A stretch of DNA of 64,000 nt from Nocardia flavorosea NBRC 108225 (GTDB lineage: Bacteria > Actinomycetota > Actinomycetes > Mycobacteriales > Mycobacteriaceae): assembly GCF_001613385.1 (NCBI RefSeq), contig NZ_BDCG01000018.1:1-64000 (forward strand), written 5' to 3'. The notes beneath the pieces were generated by a model. That model made no database searches, was not told the DNA's origin, and worked only from the letters and a program-made list of their open reading frames with translations. The number at the start of each line of letters is the position of its first letter. Positions within the stretch are counted from its first letter, which is position 1. The translations under genes and the position numbers were made by a program. Below, one piece after another: positions 31,640 through 41,005 of this stretch.

Positions 31640-32345
31640 AGGCCGGGGCCCCAGCGATTCGGCCAAGAAAGGCCAGGAGTGGTGCAGGTCGTCCTCCCAG
31701 TAGCCCCAGGAGTGGGTGCCGCGCAGCCGGTCGGCGTTCACCAAAGGATCGTTGGCGCGCCACAGTGGGCCGTTGCGTGGGCCCCACATGTTTTCGACGC
31801 TCTGCCCGCCACCCCAGTTCTCGACGGTGATCCGGACGAACTCCTGCCCGATCGGGTCCGATGTCTGCGCGCAACCGCTGTAGGAGGCAACGCTTTTCCA
31901 GAAGCCTGGTTTGGCGATGGCCAGGTTCAAGACCGAGGTGCCGCTCATCGATACGCCGGCCAGCGCCCGGTTTCCGTCGGCGCCCAGGAATTCCTCGATC
32001 ACCGGTGGTAGTTCTTCGTTGAGGAAGGTCTGCCATTTGTGGCGACCCAGGGCGGCGTCGTCGCGGATCCAGTCGGTGTAGTAGGAGCCGGCGCCACCGA
32101 ACGGGGTGACGACATCGATGTCCTTCCCGCGGAGGAAGTCCACGGCGCCGGTTTGCACGTCCCAGCCGCTGCCGGTCGTTCACCTGCCGCACCGAGACCA
32201 CGGCCGCCGCGGGGTCCGCTGTCGCGGCGCTCCCGGTGCCGATCAGGCAGGCGGCGGTGAGGGCGCACCGCACTGCGGTGGTGCGTAGGGATCGCGTTGT
32301 CGAAGTCGGGGCCTTTCGTATGCCTCGTGCGGTCACTTTCCGGAC
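31640..32345 (-). pseudogene. Antigen-85-type esterase with internal deletion and lost C-terminus
   Basis: The signal-peptide part (LRTTAVRCALTAACLIG, then ATADPAAAVVSVRQVNDRQ) reads in one frame from about 32345. At about 32170 the reading continues in another frame as GWDVQTGAVDFLRGKD, then SYYTDWIRDD, the nucleophile elbow GVSMSGTSVLNLA and HSWGYWEDDLHHSW. The segment normally between VNDRQ and GWDVQTG (about 40-60 residues with LYLLDG) is missing, and the end runs on without a stop. The parent family contains trehalose mycolyltransferases and related esterases; this copy is dead. Confidence 0.7.
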
Positions 32346-32479
32346 GACGCCGGGCGGTGGCGGTGTCCACCGGCCGGATCGACATCGGAAGGGGATTCGT
32401 GCTGCCACGGCCTCCGGTTCGGTACGAGGGAACGCAAGCGCGATATTCGGCAAAAGTGCGGCCCGCTCGGCCGGTGCGG

Positions 32480-33418
32480 CTAAGCGACGGTAGCCCGGCC
32501 GGGGGCGGCCCGTAGTGGTGCCGCGCCGGGGAGTTCACCGAGTAACGCCGCCAGCTTCGTCAGATGCGGCCGGCGGTGGGCGGAGCGCCAGATCAGTGCC
32601 ATCCGCGACTCCTCGTCGAAACCAGTGACGTGCACGAAGCGCAGGTCGGCGCGCTGATTGCGCTCCGCTACCGGGCGGCAGGTCAGCATCGCGTAGCGGC
32701 CGGTGGCGGCGAGGGTCATACCTTCTTGGAGTGTCGCCACCCGGACCGTCGCGGTGATGGACCTGCCGAGCGGGGTGAAGCGCGGGAAATGCACGTCGCG
32801 CCAGTATTCCGGGGCGGGGCCGTCGATCGATACGAGGTCCACCGACGCCAAGGTTTCCGCATCGATGCGCTCGACGGATGCCAGGGGATGGCTGTGCCCG
32901 ACGGCCAGCATCCGGGGTGCGGGCGGGAACACGTAACCGACCGAGAGCTCCGGCTCCCGCACCGGTAGCAGTGCTACGGCGGCATCGACCCGGCCGGACA
33001 ACACGGCACCGAAAGGATCGCCCAGCGGTATTTCCTGCAATGACAAGGTCACATCGGGGTTGTCACGGGCGAATCGGGTGAGCGTCCAGGTGACGGTCTC
33101 GTAGGCGATGCCCTGGAAGCCGACGCGGATCGGGCCGGGGAGTTCCTGCCGGGCTTCCCGCCGCGCACCACCGACGAGATCGGTCAGCTCCGTGTACACG
33201 GGCCGCACGCGCTCCACGAAATCGGCGCCGAAATCGGTGAGTGCAACCCGGCGGCTGGTGCGGTGCACGAGTTGTGTGCCGATGGTGCGTTCCAGTGCGG
33301 CGACGAGCTGACTCACCCGGCTCTGCGACACCCGCAGCCGCTCAGCCGTCCGGCCGAAATGCAGTTCCTCGGCCAGTACCAGCAGACATTCCAGCTCACG
33401 GACGGGTAGGTCCGGCAC
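32480..33418 (-). CDS. LysR-family transcriptional regulator
   Basis: A 312-residue LysR regulator: N-terminal winged helix-turn-helix (VRELECLLVLAEELHFGRTA, RVSQSRVSQLVAALERTIG) and a periplasmic-binding-protein-like effector domain from about residue 92 (PGPIRVGFQGIAYETVTW). It is divergent from an MFS transporter gene, and inverted repeats lie between them, so it probably controls that exporter. The effector is unknown. Confidence 0.9.
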   Translation of the reverse strand: MPDLPVRELECLLVLAEELHFGRTAERLRVSQSRVSQLVAALERTIGTQLVHRTSRRVALTDFGADFVERVRPVYTELTDLVGGARREARQELPGPIRVGFQGIAYETVTWTLTRFARDNPDVTLSLQEIPLGDPFGAVLSGRVDAAVALLPVREPELSVGYVFPPAPRMLAVGHSHPLASVERIDAETLASVDLVSIDGPAPEYWRDVHFPRFTPLGRSITATVRVATLQEGMTLAATGRYAMLTCRPVAERNQRADLRFVHVTGFDEESRMALIWRSAHRRPHLTKLAALLGELPGAAPLRAAPGRATVA

Positions 33419-33444
33419 GCCCGCTCCTCCCGGTCGCCGCGATC

Positions 33445-33477
33445 GATCAGTTCAGCTGATCGAACAATGAGCTGATC
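33445..33477. promoter_or_regulatory. LysR/MFS intergenic operator candidate
   Basis: GATCAG (33445-33450) and CTGATC (33456-33461) form an inverted repeat with a 5-base centre, and CTGATC recurs at 33472-33477. The arrangement of two sites about one and a half turns apart fits LysR recognition and activation sites. Confidence 0.45.
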
Positions 33478-33516
33478 ACTGTTGTTCCGCGATCCGGCGC
33501 GACATTGACTGGATTC

Positions 33517-34722
33517 ATGTCCATTGTGAGTGAATCGCGGGCGCCCGCGGCCGAACCCGCCGAACGCTGGGCGGCGATCGCCGTCTTGGCGTTGTCCACT
33601 TTTCTCGTCGTGACGGCGGAGATGTTGCCGGTCGGCATTCTCACGCCGATATCGGCGGGGCTGGGTATCTCCGCGGGAACCGCGGGGTTCAGCCTGGCTG
33701 TCACGGGTGTCGTTGCCGCGGTGGCCGCGCCCTTCGTCGCGCGGACGATCGGCAGCCTCGACCGGCGCCGTGTCCTGGTGGCGGCCGCGGTGCTGCTCGC
33801 CGCGGGCAATCTGATCACCGCGGCCGCTCAGGGGTTCGCGGTTCTCGCTCTCGGCCGGGTGGTGGTCGGGCTGGCCATGGCGACGGTGTGGGCGCTGGCG
33901 GTCGCGCTGGTCACGCGGCTGGTGAGTGAACGCCGTGCGGGTCTTGCGGTGTCGATGGTGGTGAGCGGTGTCGCGGTCGCTTCCGTATTGGGCGTGCCCA
34001 TCGGGACCGTGCTGGGCGATATCGCGGGATGGCGTAGTGCTTTCGGGGCGCTCGCGCTGGCGGCTCTCGCACTTGCCGCGGGGCTGGCTGTACTCCTGCC
34101 GGCGCTGCCCGCACAACCGGAGGCAGCCGGCGACGCGAAGGCCGGTTCGCTACTGGCGATTCCGGCGGTGCGGAGGGGGCTGGTGGCGGTAACTCTGCTC
34201 GTCACCGCGCATTTCGCGGCCTATACGTATGTGCGGCCCGCGTTGGAGGAGTTGTCGGGTGTCCACGGAGTCGGTATCTCGTTGCTGCTCCTGCTCTACG
34301 GGCTCTGCGGGATCGTCGCGAATTTCGCGGCGGGCGCGGCGGCCACGCGACGAGTCCGTGCGACGCTGCTGGTCCTGGCGGCCGGGATCGCCGTCGCATT
34401 GCCGGCACTGCTCCTGCTCGGAACCGGACCACTGAGCGCCGCCGCGGTACTGGTGTTGTGGGGACTGTCCTACGGAGGTGTCTCGGTGTGCAGCCAGATC
34501 TGGGCCGTTCAGGCCGCGCCGGACCGGCGGGAAGCCGTCACCGGCCTGTACGTAGGTGCTTTCACCGGAAGTATCGCGCTGGGGTCGTTCGCGGGCGGGG
34601 TGATCCTCGACGGTGCCGGGCTGACGGTGCTGCTGTGGGGGGCGTCCGCGGTGGTGGCGGCGTCCGCGCTGGCCACGGTCTCCGGCGGCGCCCGCTACGG
34701 CTCGTCGCCGGGCTCGAGGTAG
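33517..34722 (+). CDS. MFS transporter (drug/sugar efflux type, 12 TMS)
   Basis: A 401-residue integral membrane protein from ATG 33517 with about 12 hydrophobic helices. Near the N-terminus it has WAAIAVLALSTFLVVTAEML and GILTPISAGLGISAGTAGF, the pattern of the DHA1/SotB-CmlR efflux group; a loop-2/3 type sequence RTIGSLDRRRVL follows. It is divergently transcribed from a LysR regulator. Likely exports a drug-like compound or sugar by proton antiport; substrate unknown. Confidence 0.85.
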   Translation: MSIVSESRAPAAEPAERWAAIAVLALSTFLVVTAEMLPVGILTPISAGLGISAGTAGFSLAVTGVVAAVAAPFVARTIGSLDRRRVLVAAAVLLAAGNLITAAAQGFAVLALGRVVVGLAMATVWALAVALVTRLVSERRAGLAVSMVVSGVAVASVLGVPIGTVLGDIAGWRSAFGALALAALALAAGLAVLLPALPAQPEAAGDAKAGSLLAIPAVRRGLVAVTLLVTAHFAAYTYVRPALEELSGVHGVGISLLLLLYGLCGIVANFAAGAAATRRVRATLLVLAAGIAVALPALLLLGTGPLSAAAVLVLWGLSYGGVSVCSQIWAVQAAPDRREAVTGLYVGAFTGSIALGSFAGGVILDGAGLTVLLWGASAVVAASALATVSGGARYGSSPGSR

Positions 34723-35088
34723 TCCCGGACCTCGAACGGCTGCCCGGCCCGCCGTATCGCCGCTCGTAGTGCGAAGGCACAGCCGAAGAGAACGGCGACG
34801 AGCGCGGGGACTGCTACGCGACCGCCCACCACGCCGGGAACCAGACCGTACCGGAGAGCAGCAGTGCCGCGGCGATCCACAGAAGGTGGCGACGTGCCAG
34901 GCGTCCGGCTCCAGGAGGGACAGCCACGGATACGTCAGCAGCACGACGATGCAGGAGGGGAATACAAAGGCCACGGCTGTACTTCCGCTGTTCACCACGG
35001 TGACGGCCACCGCTGTCACCGTTCCGGCGAGGCATAACAACCAGCAGCACCGCAGCACGTACTGCCGGGTCCATCGGACCGGGCTCAT
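34695..35088 (-). pseudogene. Membrane protein gene interrupted by two frameshifts
   Basis: Three consecutive minus-strand frames together spell a small membrane protein: MSPVRWTRQYVLRCCWLLCL ... YPWLSLLEPDAW (from 35088), then LARRHLLWIAAALLLSGTVW (about 34900-34850), then GGRVAVPALVAVLFGCAFAL ... EVRDYLEPGDEP ending at 34695. Each part is a plausible continuation of the previous one, so the gene carries two frame changes (or sequencing errors). No family is recognised. Confidence 0.5.
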
Positions 35089-35118
35089 CTGGCGAGTCTG
35101 TAGACGCGAATATGGTGA

Positions 35119-35448
35119 TCCCGGCCCGATGGCGGTTCCGGCGACGATATCGGCAAGCCGGCCGACCAGGCGAAAGGGAAGCTGACGCTCACCAGTATCC
35201 GCGACGAGCTGTCCCGCATCGTCACCCAGCGGGCGGTACTGGATCCGAATCTGTTCTACCTCGACGGGCGCGAACTGTACGGCGAAACCGACTACCGCGA
35301 GAACCCGCTACCCGACCGGCTCCACCCGGATGCCGCGACGCACCACCTGATAGGCGAACGGTTCGCCGAACGGGTATTCGGGGCCGGCGGTGTGTTCGGC
35401 GATATACCGGTGCGTAGACAGCGCCCCGCCGCCGTTCTGCGGAGCTGA
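35119..35448 (+). pseudogene. C-terminal fragment of an SGNH/GDSL hydrolase
   Basis: An open stretch without a start codon encodes IRDELSRIVTQRAVLDPNLF, YLDGRELYGETDY and LPDRLHPDAATHHLIGERFA. The D-x-x-H-P-D element matches the catalytic Asp/His block near the end of SGNH esterases. The N-terminal serine block is missing upstream, where a stop lies at 35116-35118. This is a decayed remnant. Confidence 0.55.
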
Positions 35449-35533
35449 ACAGCGCTGCCGAGCAGGTCGGTACCTGCGATCGACAAGTAGTTTCACTCAT
35501 CCTCGGGGCGCTCCCCGCGGATAGGCTCGCCTC

Positions 35534-36289
35534 ATGGTGCCGCACCTGCTCTTCGGAATTCCCACGCACGGCTTCTTCGTCGCGCTGGGTGTGGCGGTGG
35601 CGGCGGTCGTCTTCGTACTGGAATGCCGGCGGCGCAACGCGTTACGGGAAGAATCTCTGGTCGCCGTAACCGGTGCGCTGGTGGGCGGGGCGATCGGAAT
35701 GCGTTTGTCGAGCCTGGCCGAAACCCTCGACCCGTACGAGAGCTGGATGTTCGGGGCCCGCAGTGTGCTCGGTGGGCTGCTCGGAGCCTACCTCGGTGTG
35801 CTGGTGGCGAAACGGATCATCGGCTATCGGGAACGCACCGGGGACCTGTTCGCGCCGGCGGTGGCGCTGGGAATGGCGGTCGGCCGGATCGGATGTCATC
35901 TCACCGAGGCACCCGGGCGGGTGACGGGCCTGCCGTGGGGTGTGCACGCACCGGGGACCGTCCCGGCCTGCCCGGGCTGTGCGAGCGGTTCGGCGATGCA
36001 TCCGAGTTTCGTGTACGAAATCGTGTTCCAGCTGGCAGCTTTCCTGTGGTTGCGGTGGGCGCGGGATCGGATCACCGCTCCGGGGGAACTGTTCACGCTG
36101 TATGTGAGCGCGTACGCGGTGTTCCGGTTCCTGGTGGAGTTCACCCGGGCGAACGAGACGGTGTGGCTGGACCTCACTCGGCCGCAATGGTTTCTGCTGC
36201 CGGGGCTGATGCTCGTCGCAGTGCGGTTGGGTATCGGATACCGGCGCGGTCATTACGACGGTGTTCTTCGGCGAAAGGTTGCGTTGTGA
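35534..36289 (+). CDS. Prolipoprotein diacylglyceryl transferase-like membrane enzyme (Lgt family)
   Basis: A 251-residue polytopic protein with about seven membrane segments and Lgt-family landmarks: a G-A-I-G-M-R turn at about residue 52, the signature-like GMAVGRIGCHLTEAPGRVTG (about residue 115) and MHPSFVYEIVFQ (about residue 155), ending with FRFLVEFTRAN. Lgt transfers diacylglyceryl from phosphatidylglycerol to the lipobox cysteine. This copy lacks the long C-terminal tail of nocardial main Lgt and sits in an operon with a radical SAM protein, so it may be a specialised paralogue acting on a different acceptor or lipid. It overlaps the next gene by 4 bases. Confidence 0.8.
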   Translation: MVPHLLFGIPTHGFFVALGVAVAAVVFVLECRRRNALREESLVAVTGALVGGAIGMRLSSLAETLDPYESWMFGARSVLGGLLGAYLGVLVAKRIIGYRERTGDLFAPAVALGMAVGRIGCHLTEAPGRVTGLPWGVHAPGTVPACPGCASGSAMHPSFVYEIVFQLAAFLWLRWARDRITAPGELFTLYVSAYAVFRFLVEFTRANETVWLDLTRPQWFLLPGLMLVAVRLGIGYRRGHYDGVLRRKVAL

Positions 36290-36654
36290 ACAATCCACCA
36301 CCACCGGGCAACCGGTCACCACGGGGTTCGGGGCTCGAGATGACGGGCTGGGCAATGGCCGGGGCTTTCGTATTCATCGTCGGTAATGCGGTGTACGGCT
36401 TCGCCGCGTTCCTGTTCGCCGGCACGCAGGGGGACCGGGGCTATCCCGTCATCATCGGAATGGCGACGGTCCTGGGAATACTGGTGGCATTCGGCGGGGG
36501 TGCGCTGTTGATCCGCGGGGGATCGACGGGGGAGAAGGGGTTCGGGATGGGGATGATGATCGGCTGGGCGCTGGTGACGATATGCACGGTCGGCTTCTGC
36601 ACCGGAGTGAACCCGGATCTCTACAACCTCGCTGCCGCCGGAGCGAGCAGGTGA
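36286..36654 (+). CDS. Small membrane protein of the lgt-like/radical SAM operon
   Basis: A 122-residue protein (GTG 36286, overlapping the previous stop as GTGA) with a Pro/Gly-rich cytoplasmic start (NNPPPPGNRSPRGSG) and three membrane helices (AMAGAFVFIVGNAVYGFAAF; VIIGMATVLGILVAFGGGAL; GMMIGWALVTICTVGF). Family unknown. It overlaps the radical SAM gene by 4 bases, so the three products are made in coordinated amounts. Confidence 0.7.
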   Translation: MNNPPPPGNRSPRGSGLEMTGWAMAGAFVFIVGNAVYGFAAFLFAGTQGDRGYPVIIGMATVLGILVAFGGGALLIRGGSTGEKGFGMGMMIGWALVTICTVGFCTGVNPDLYNLAAAGASR

Positions 36655-38213
36655 CGGCGGGGATGCCGCTGCGCGGCGATCGGATCCTGCGATATGTGAA
36701 CGCCTTCTGCCCACACTGTCACGAGGAGGACCCGGAGCGCCCGCTCACGGACGTGGCCCGGCTTTCCGGGTGGCTTGCCGCACGGGACGGGCAGGTGTAC
36801 CTCGAACGCGGGTGCCCGTCGCACGGAATGGTGCGCACGCTCTACGACGAGAACCCCGAAATCCTGACCTACCTCGAGGAATGGACCGCGCCCACGAAGG
36901 CGCATCTGCCGGACGTCGCCGGGAACTTCGATCCCGTACCGGCGGCATATCTGCGCGGACTGCCCGAAATGCAGACCCAGCACACGTGCATCCTGCTGAC
37001 CGACCTCCTGGACAGCTGTAACCTGCGATGTCCCACCTGCTTCGCCGAATCGTCGCCCGACCTGCGGGGAGTGGTGCCGGTCGAGGATGTTCTGGCAAAC
37101 GTGGACCAGCGGCTGGCACGGGAGAACGGCACACTGGATGTGTTGATGCTCAGCGGCGGCGAGCCGACACTGTACCCGGAACTCGCACGGCTACTGGCGG
37201 AACTCGTCGCGCGACCGGTGACCCGGATCCTGCTCAACACGAACGGCGTTCGTATCGCACGCGATCCGGAACTGACGGAGTTGCTGGCGCGGTATCGGGA
37301 ACGGGTGGAGGTGTATCTCCAGTTCGACGGTGTCACCGCGGAAGCGTCGAAACACCATCGCGGCGGCGATTTGCGGGCGCTGAAAGACGAAGCGTTGCAG
37401 CGCCTCTCGTCGAACGGAATATTCACCACCCTGGTCATGACGGCGGCGCTCGGAGTGAACGACGACGAGATCGGAGCGGTGGTGCGCACAGCCCTGGACA
37501 CGCCGTTCGTCGGTGGGGTGTCGATCCAGCCGCAGTTCGGGTCCGGGCGGTCCGGCAGCATCGACCCGATGCGACGGCTCACCCACACCGGAGTGCTGGC
37601 GCGACTCGGCCCGCAGACCGGCGGGCTGGTGGCCTGGCACGATCTCACCGCGCTGCCCTGTTCCCATCCGCACTGCTGCTCGGTGGGATACCTACTGCGC
37701 GACGACGGTGGACAATGGCGCTCCCTGGTGAGCCTGATCGGGCACGACCGGCTCAAGGAGCGGCTCGGTTTGGTGGCGAACCGGATCGCCGACCGGGAAC
37801 TGCCGAAGGAGATGCGGCTCGCGGTACGCGAATCGCTGCTCGGTTTGCTCTCGGAACAATCATCGCTGTCACACCCGGATATCGGCACCGTCTGGCGGAA
37901 TATCTGCGAGAACTGCGACCTGGGAATGAACACCCTGCTCACGCTGGCGTCCTCGGCGTTGCCCGGCCGGCGGGCGCGGCTACGGCAATTGCTGGGGGAG
38001 CGGGTCGTACGGATCACTGTCAAACCGTTCATGGATATGTCGACGATGATCGAGGAACGGCTCACCCAGTGTTGTGTGCACGTGGGCACCCGCGCCGATG
38101 CCGACCAGTGCGCGCCGTTCTGCGCGGTGCAGGCGTGGCCGGCGCTGTCCCGCCAGCGGCTGCCCGCGGCGGCACCGGCCGGTCGGACGTTGCTTCCGGT
38201 GACTGTGCCGTGA
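36651..38213 (+). CDS. Tes/MJ0619-like radical SAM enzyme
   Basis: A 520-residue protein from GTG 36651. The N-terminal metal-binding-like region has FCPHCHEE (Cys20/Cys23) and LERGCPSHGMVRTLY. The radical SAM cluster motif SCNLRCPTCF provides Cys123, Cys127 and Cys130, followed by LMLSGGEPTLYPEL. Late cysteine clusters follow: LPCSHPHCCS, NICENCDLG and TQCCVHVG with QCAPFCAVQAW. This set matches the Tes/MJ0619 group, which includes the archaeal tetraether lipid synthase and a pterin methylase. Adjacent Lgt-like and membrane proteins favour a lipid-directed C-C bond or alkyl modification. The actual reaction is unknown. Confidence 0.8.
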   Translation: MTAGMPLRGDRILRYVNAFCPHCHEEDPERPLTDVARLSGWLAARDGQVYLERGCPSHGMVRTLYDENPEILTYLEEWTAPTKAHLPDVAGNFDPVPAAYLRGLPEMQTQHTCILLTDLLDSCNLRCPTCFAESSPDLRGVVPVEDVLANVDQRLARENGTLDVLMLSGGEPTLYPELARLLAELVARPVTRILLNTNGVRIARDPELTELLARYRERVEVYLQFDGVTAEASKHHRGGDLRALKDEALQRLSSNGIFTTLVMTAALGVNDDEIGAVVRTALDTPFVGGVSIQPQFGSGRSGSIDPMRRLTHTGVLARLGPQTGGLVAWHDLTALPCSHPHCCSVGYLLRDDGGQWRSLVSLIGHDRLKERLGLVANRIADRELPKEMRLAVRESLLGLLSEQSSLSHPDIGTVWRNICENCDLGMNTLLTLASSALPGRRARLRQLLGERVVRITVKPFMDMSTMIEERLTQCCVHVGTRADADQCAPFCAVQAWPALSRQRLPAAAPAGRTLLPVTVP

Positions 38214-38497
38214 ACGGTGACGATGCGGCCCACTCCGGTGTGTACTACGCGGAGGCGATCGGGCATCGGCAACCGCCCGATCCGCTGAACCTGTGCATCT
38301 ACGCGACGGTGGCACTGCTGACCTGGCTCCTCGGTCCGGTGGCGCTGGCGGGTTTCGCCGGCCTGGCGTTCGCCGGATACTGGCGGGCCCGGCGGCGTGG
38401 GCTGCGGCGCAGTCGCTGCTGGTTACGGGATACCCGCCTGGTGCTGTGCTATCTGGCGGTGCTGGCCGGTATCGGAGTCGGCGCCGTGCTGTGGTGA
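38210..38497 (+). CDS. Small membrane protein, 95 aa
   Basis: A 95-residue protein whose GTG start overlaps the radical SAM stop (GTGA). Two membrane helices are separated by a strongly basic loop: LCIYATVALLTWLLGPVALA, WRARRRGLRRSR, and LVLCYLAVLAGIGVGAVLW. The fourth coupled gene of the operon; function unknown. Confidence 0.7.
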   Translation: MNGDDAAHSGVYYAEAIGHRQPPDPLNLCIYATVALLTWLLGPVALAGFAGLAFAGYWRARRRGLRRSRCWLRDTRLVLCYLAVLAGIGVGAVLW

Positions 38498-38534
38498 AGT
38501 GCCGGGCGGCCGCAGCAGCTTCTAATGTCGGGTA

Positions 38535-40865
38535 GTGATCCGAAAACTGATCGATACGCCCCGGCGGGTGCTCGGTGTGGTGGTGCTGCTGATTGTGGCG
38601 GGGGTGGCCGTGCTCGCGATCTGGGCGGAAGGAAACCGCCGGGAGCCGGTACCCGCCGCGGAAACCGGGCAGTTCAGCGCCGAACGGGGACGTGCGCACC
38701 TGGAACGATTCGCGACCGAACCGCGGCCGCTGGGGAGCCCGGCAAGCGATCAGGCGCAGGATTACCTCGCCGGGCAGATGCGCGCCGCCGGGTTCGAGGT
38801 GGAGATCCAGCACGCGGTCGGGGCCAGTACGGCGCCGGGGCTGGCCGCCTTCGGCCGGGTCGACAATGTGATCGCGACTCTCCCGGGCCGCGACCCGACC
38901 GGGACCGTGGTGGTCGCCGCCCATTTCGACTCCGCCGCCACCGGCCCCGGGGCATCCGACGACGGGGCCGCGGTCGCGGCGATGCTGGAGGTGGGGCGGC
39001 TGATCGCTGCGCAGGGCGGGACCCGCAACGACCTCGTACTGCTGTTCACCGACGGCGAGGAGGACGGGCTGCTGGGTGCGGAGGCGTTCGTCCGCGAGCA
39101 TCCGCTGGGTCACGCGGGTGGGGTGGTGCTCAACTGGGAGGCCCGCGGGGTGAGCGGGCCGTCGCTGATGTTCGAAACCTCACGCGGCAATGCGGAACTG
39201 TCGGCCCTGTTCGCCGAGACCGTGCCGGACCCGCGGGGCGATTCGTCGATGGTCGAGATCTACCGGAAGTTGCCGAACGATACGGATTTCACCGAGTTCC
39301 GGGAAGCCGGATTCACCGGGTTGAACTTCGCCTATATCGAACAGCCCGCGTTCTATCACACGGCCGGCGATACGCTCGCCAACCTCGATCCGCGTAGTCT
39401 GCAGCACCACGGCGAGAACATGCTGGCCATGACCCGGGCACTCGGCGCCGCCGACCTGCCGGACCTGAACACCGACCGGGACGCCACCTATTTCAGGATC
39501 GGCCCGTTCTCTCTTCACTATCCGAACGCGCTGGTCTGGCCGTTGGCAGGGCTGGCCGCGGCCCTGGTGACGGGGCTGGCCGTCGTGGCGCGGCGCCGGG
39601 AGCTGGCCAGTACGCCGCGGATGATGCTGGCGGCGGTTTCGGTGGTGCTGCCGCTGGGTGTGGTGATCGGGCTGGGACAGGCGCTGTGGTGGCTGCTGGT
39701 GGCGCTGCGACCGGGATACCACATGATGAACGGCCTGCTGTACCGGCCGGATTTCTACGAGGCCGCGCTCGCCGCACTGGCTGCCACCGCGCTGCTCGCC
39801 TGGTATCTGCTGTTGCGGGGGCGGCTGGGTCCGGCCGCGCTGGCGATCGGGGCACTCGCCTGGCCGGCGGGGCTGGGAGCGGTGTGCGCGGCGGCGGCGC
39901 CGGGCGCAGCCTTCCTGTTCACCCTGCCGGCCGGGTTCGCCGCGCTCGGTGCGCTGCTGGCGATGATGCCGGTGCGCTGGGCCGGGTGGTCCGCGGTGAC
40001 GCTGGCGGGCGGGCTTGTCATGTCGGCCGTGTACCTGCCGGTTGTCGCACGCGGAGTCTTCGATGCGGTCGGGATGGTGTACGCCGGAGCAGGCGCCGCC
40101 TGCCTGGCGCTGTTCGGTCTCATGCTGCTGCCCGCGGTCGAGCTGCTGCTGCCCGAACCCGAGGCGTTCACGGGGAAACCCTGGGCGCTGCCCCGGACCA
40201 AGGCCTGGGCGGTACCCGCGACCGTGGCGGTACTCGGAATCGCCGCGGTGGGTGCGGGTCTCGTCGCCGATGCCGCCGATCCGGCACATCCGCAGCGCAG
40301 CCATCTCGCCTACGTCCTCGACGCCGAAACCGGGCGGGCGCACTGGGTGAGCGCCGAACGGTATCCCACCGACTGGACCGGCCGATACGTGACCGACCGC
40401 GATACCTCCGGTCTCCCGGCCGGATACGCGCACGAGCCGCTGTGGACGGGGCCGGCGGACCCGGCCGACGCGCAAGCACCGCGGGTCGAGCCGCGCGGGC
40501 GCGACGGCGATACCGTGACGATGCACGTGACATCACCACGCGCGGCATCGTCGGTGATCCTGCGCTTCGATCGGCCGATCGATCTGGCCACCGCAACGGT
40601 TCCCGGTGCCGCACCGGTCACCGTCTCCGTCACGGGGACACGTCCGGACGGTCTTCCGGGGGAGATCCGCTTCCGCGACCTACCACCGGAGGGAGTCGAT
40701 TTCACGGTGCGCACCCCCGGCGCGGACCGGGTACATATCACGGCGTTCGACGAAAGTCACGGTCTCGCCGAAGCACCCGGATTCCGGCCACGACCGGCGG
40801 ATACGATCGCCTCGATCCGGCCGGACGGCGACGTGATGGTAGTCGTGCGCACATACGAGCTATGA
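38535..40865 (+). CDS. M28-family membrane metallopeptidase
   Basis: A 776-residue protein with an N-terminal membrane anchor (VLGVVVLLIVAGVAVLAIWA), then an extracytoplasmic M28 zinc peptidase domain: VVVAAHFDSAATG (zinc His), GASDDGAAVAAMLEV (bridging Asp), LFTDGEEDGLLGAEAF (catalytic Glu), PNDTDFTEF, and ending EQPAFYHTAGDT (zinc His). About nine membrane helices follow (residues 330-570), then a C-terminal soluble beta-rich domain. Start is GTG 38535, 37 bases after the previous gene, so it may be the fifth gene of the operon. The fusion resembles Fxna/ER-metallopeptidase architecture. Probably an aminopeptidase acting outside the membrane. Confidence 0.85.
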   Translation: MIRKLIDTPRRVLGVVVLLIVAGVAVLAIWAEGNRREPVPAAETGQFSAERGRAHLERFATEPRPLGSPASDQAQDYLAGQMRAAGFEVEIQHAVGASTAPGLAAFGRVDNVIATLPGRDPTGTVVVAAHFDSAATGPGASDDGAAVAAMLEVGRLIAAQGGTRNDLVLLFTDGEEDGLLGAEAFVREHPLGHAGGVVLNWEARGVSGPSLMFETSRGNAELSALFAETVPDPRGDSSMVEIYRKLPNDTDFTEFREAGFTGLNFAYIEQPAFYHTAGDTLANLDPRSLQHHGENMLAMTRALGAADLPDLNTDRDATYFRIGPFSLHYPNALVWPLAGLAAALVTGLAVVARRRELASTPRMMLAAVSVVLPLGVVIGLGQALWWLLVALRPGYHMMNGLLYRPDFYEAALAALAATALLAWYLLLRGRLGPAALAIGALAWPAGLGAVCAAAAPGAAFLFTLPAGFAALGALLAMMPVRWAGWSAVTLAGGLVMSAVYLPVVARGVFDAVGMVYAGAGAACLALFGLMLLPAVELLLPEPEAFTGKPWALPRTKAWAVPATVAVLGIAAVGAGLVADAADPAHPQRSHLAYVLDAETGRAHWVSAERYPTDWTGRYVTDRDTSGLPAGYAHEPLWTGPADPADAQAPRVEPRGRDGDTVTMHVTSPRAASSVILRFDRPIDLATATVPGAAPVTVSVTGTRPDGLPGEIRFRDLPPEGVDFTVRTPGADRVHITAFDESHGLAEAPGFRPRPADTIASIRPDGDVMVVVRTYEL

Positions 40866-41005
40866 GTCGCCTACGACGGCCGGCGTAGCGGGGCCCCGTC
40901 CTTCTACGACTGCTTTCGTACCCGGAGAAGCCTCCCGGCAGACGCGCCGGCCCCTCGGCCGGCGCGAAGGTTGTTGCGTTCGAGCTGCTTCGAGAGGACG
41001 ACGAC

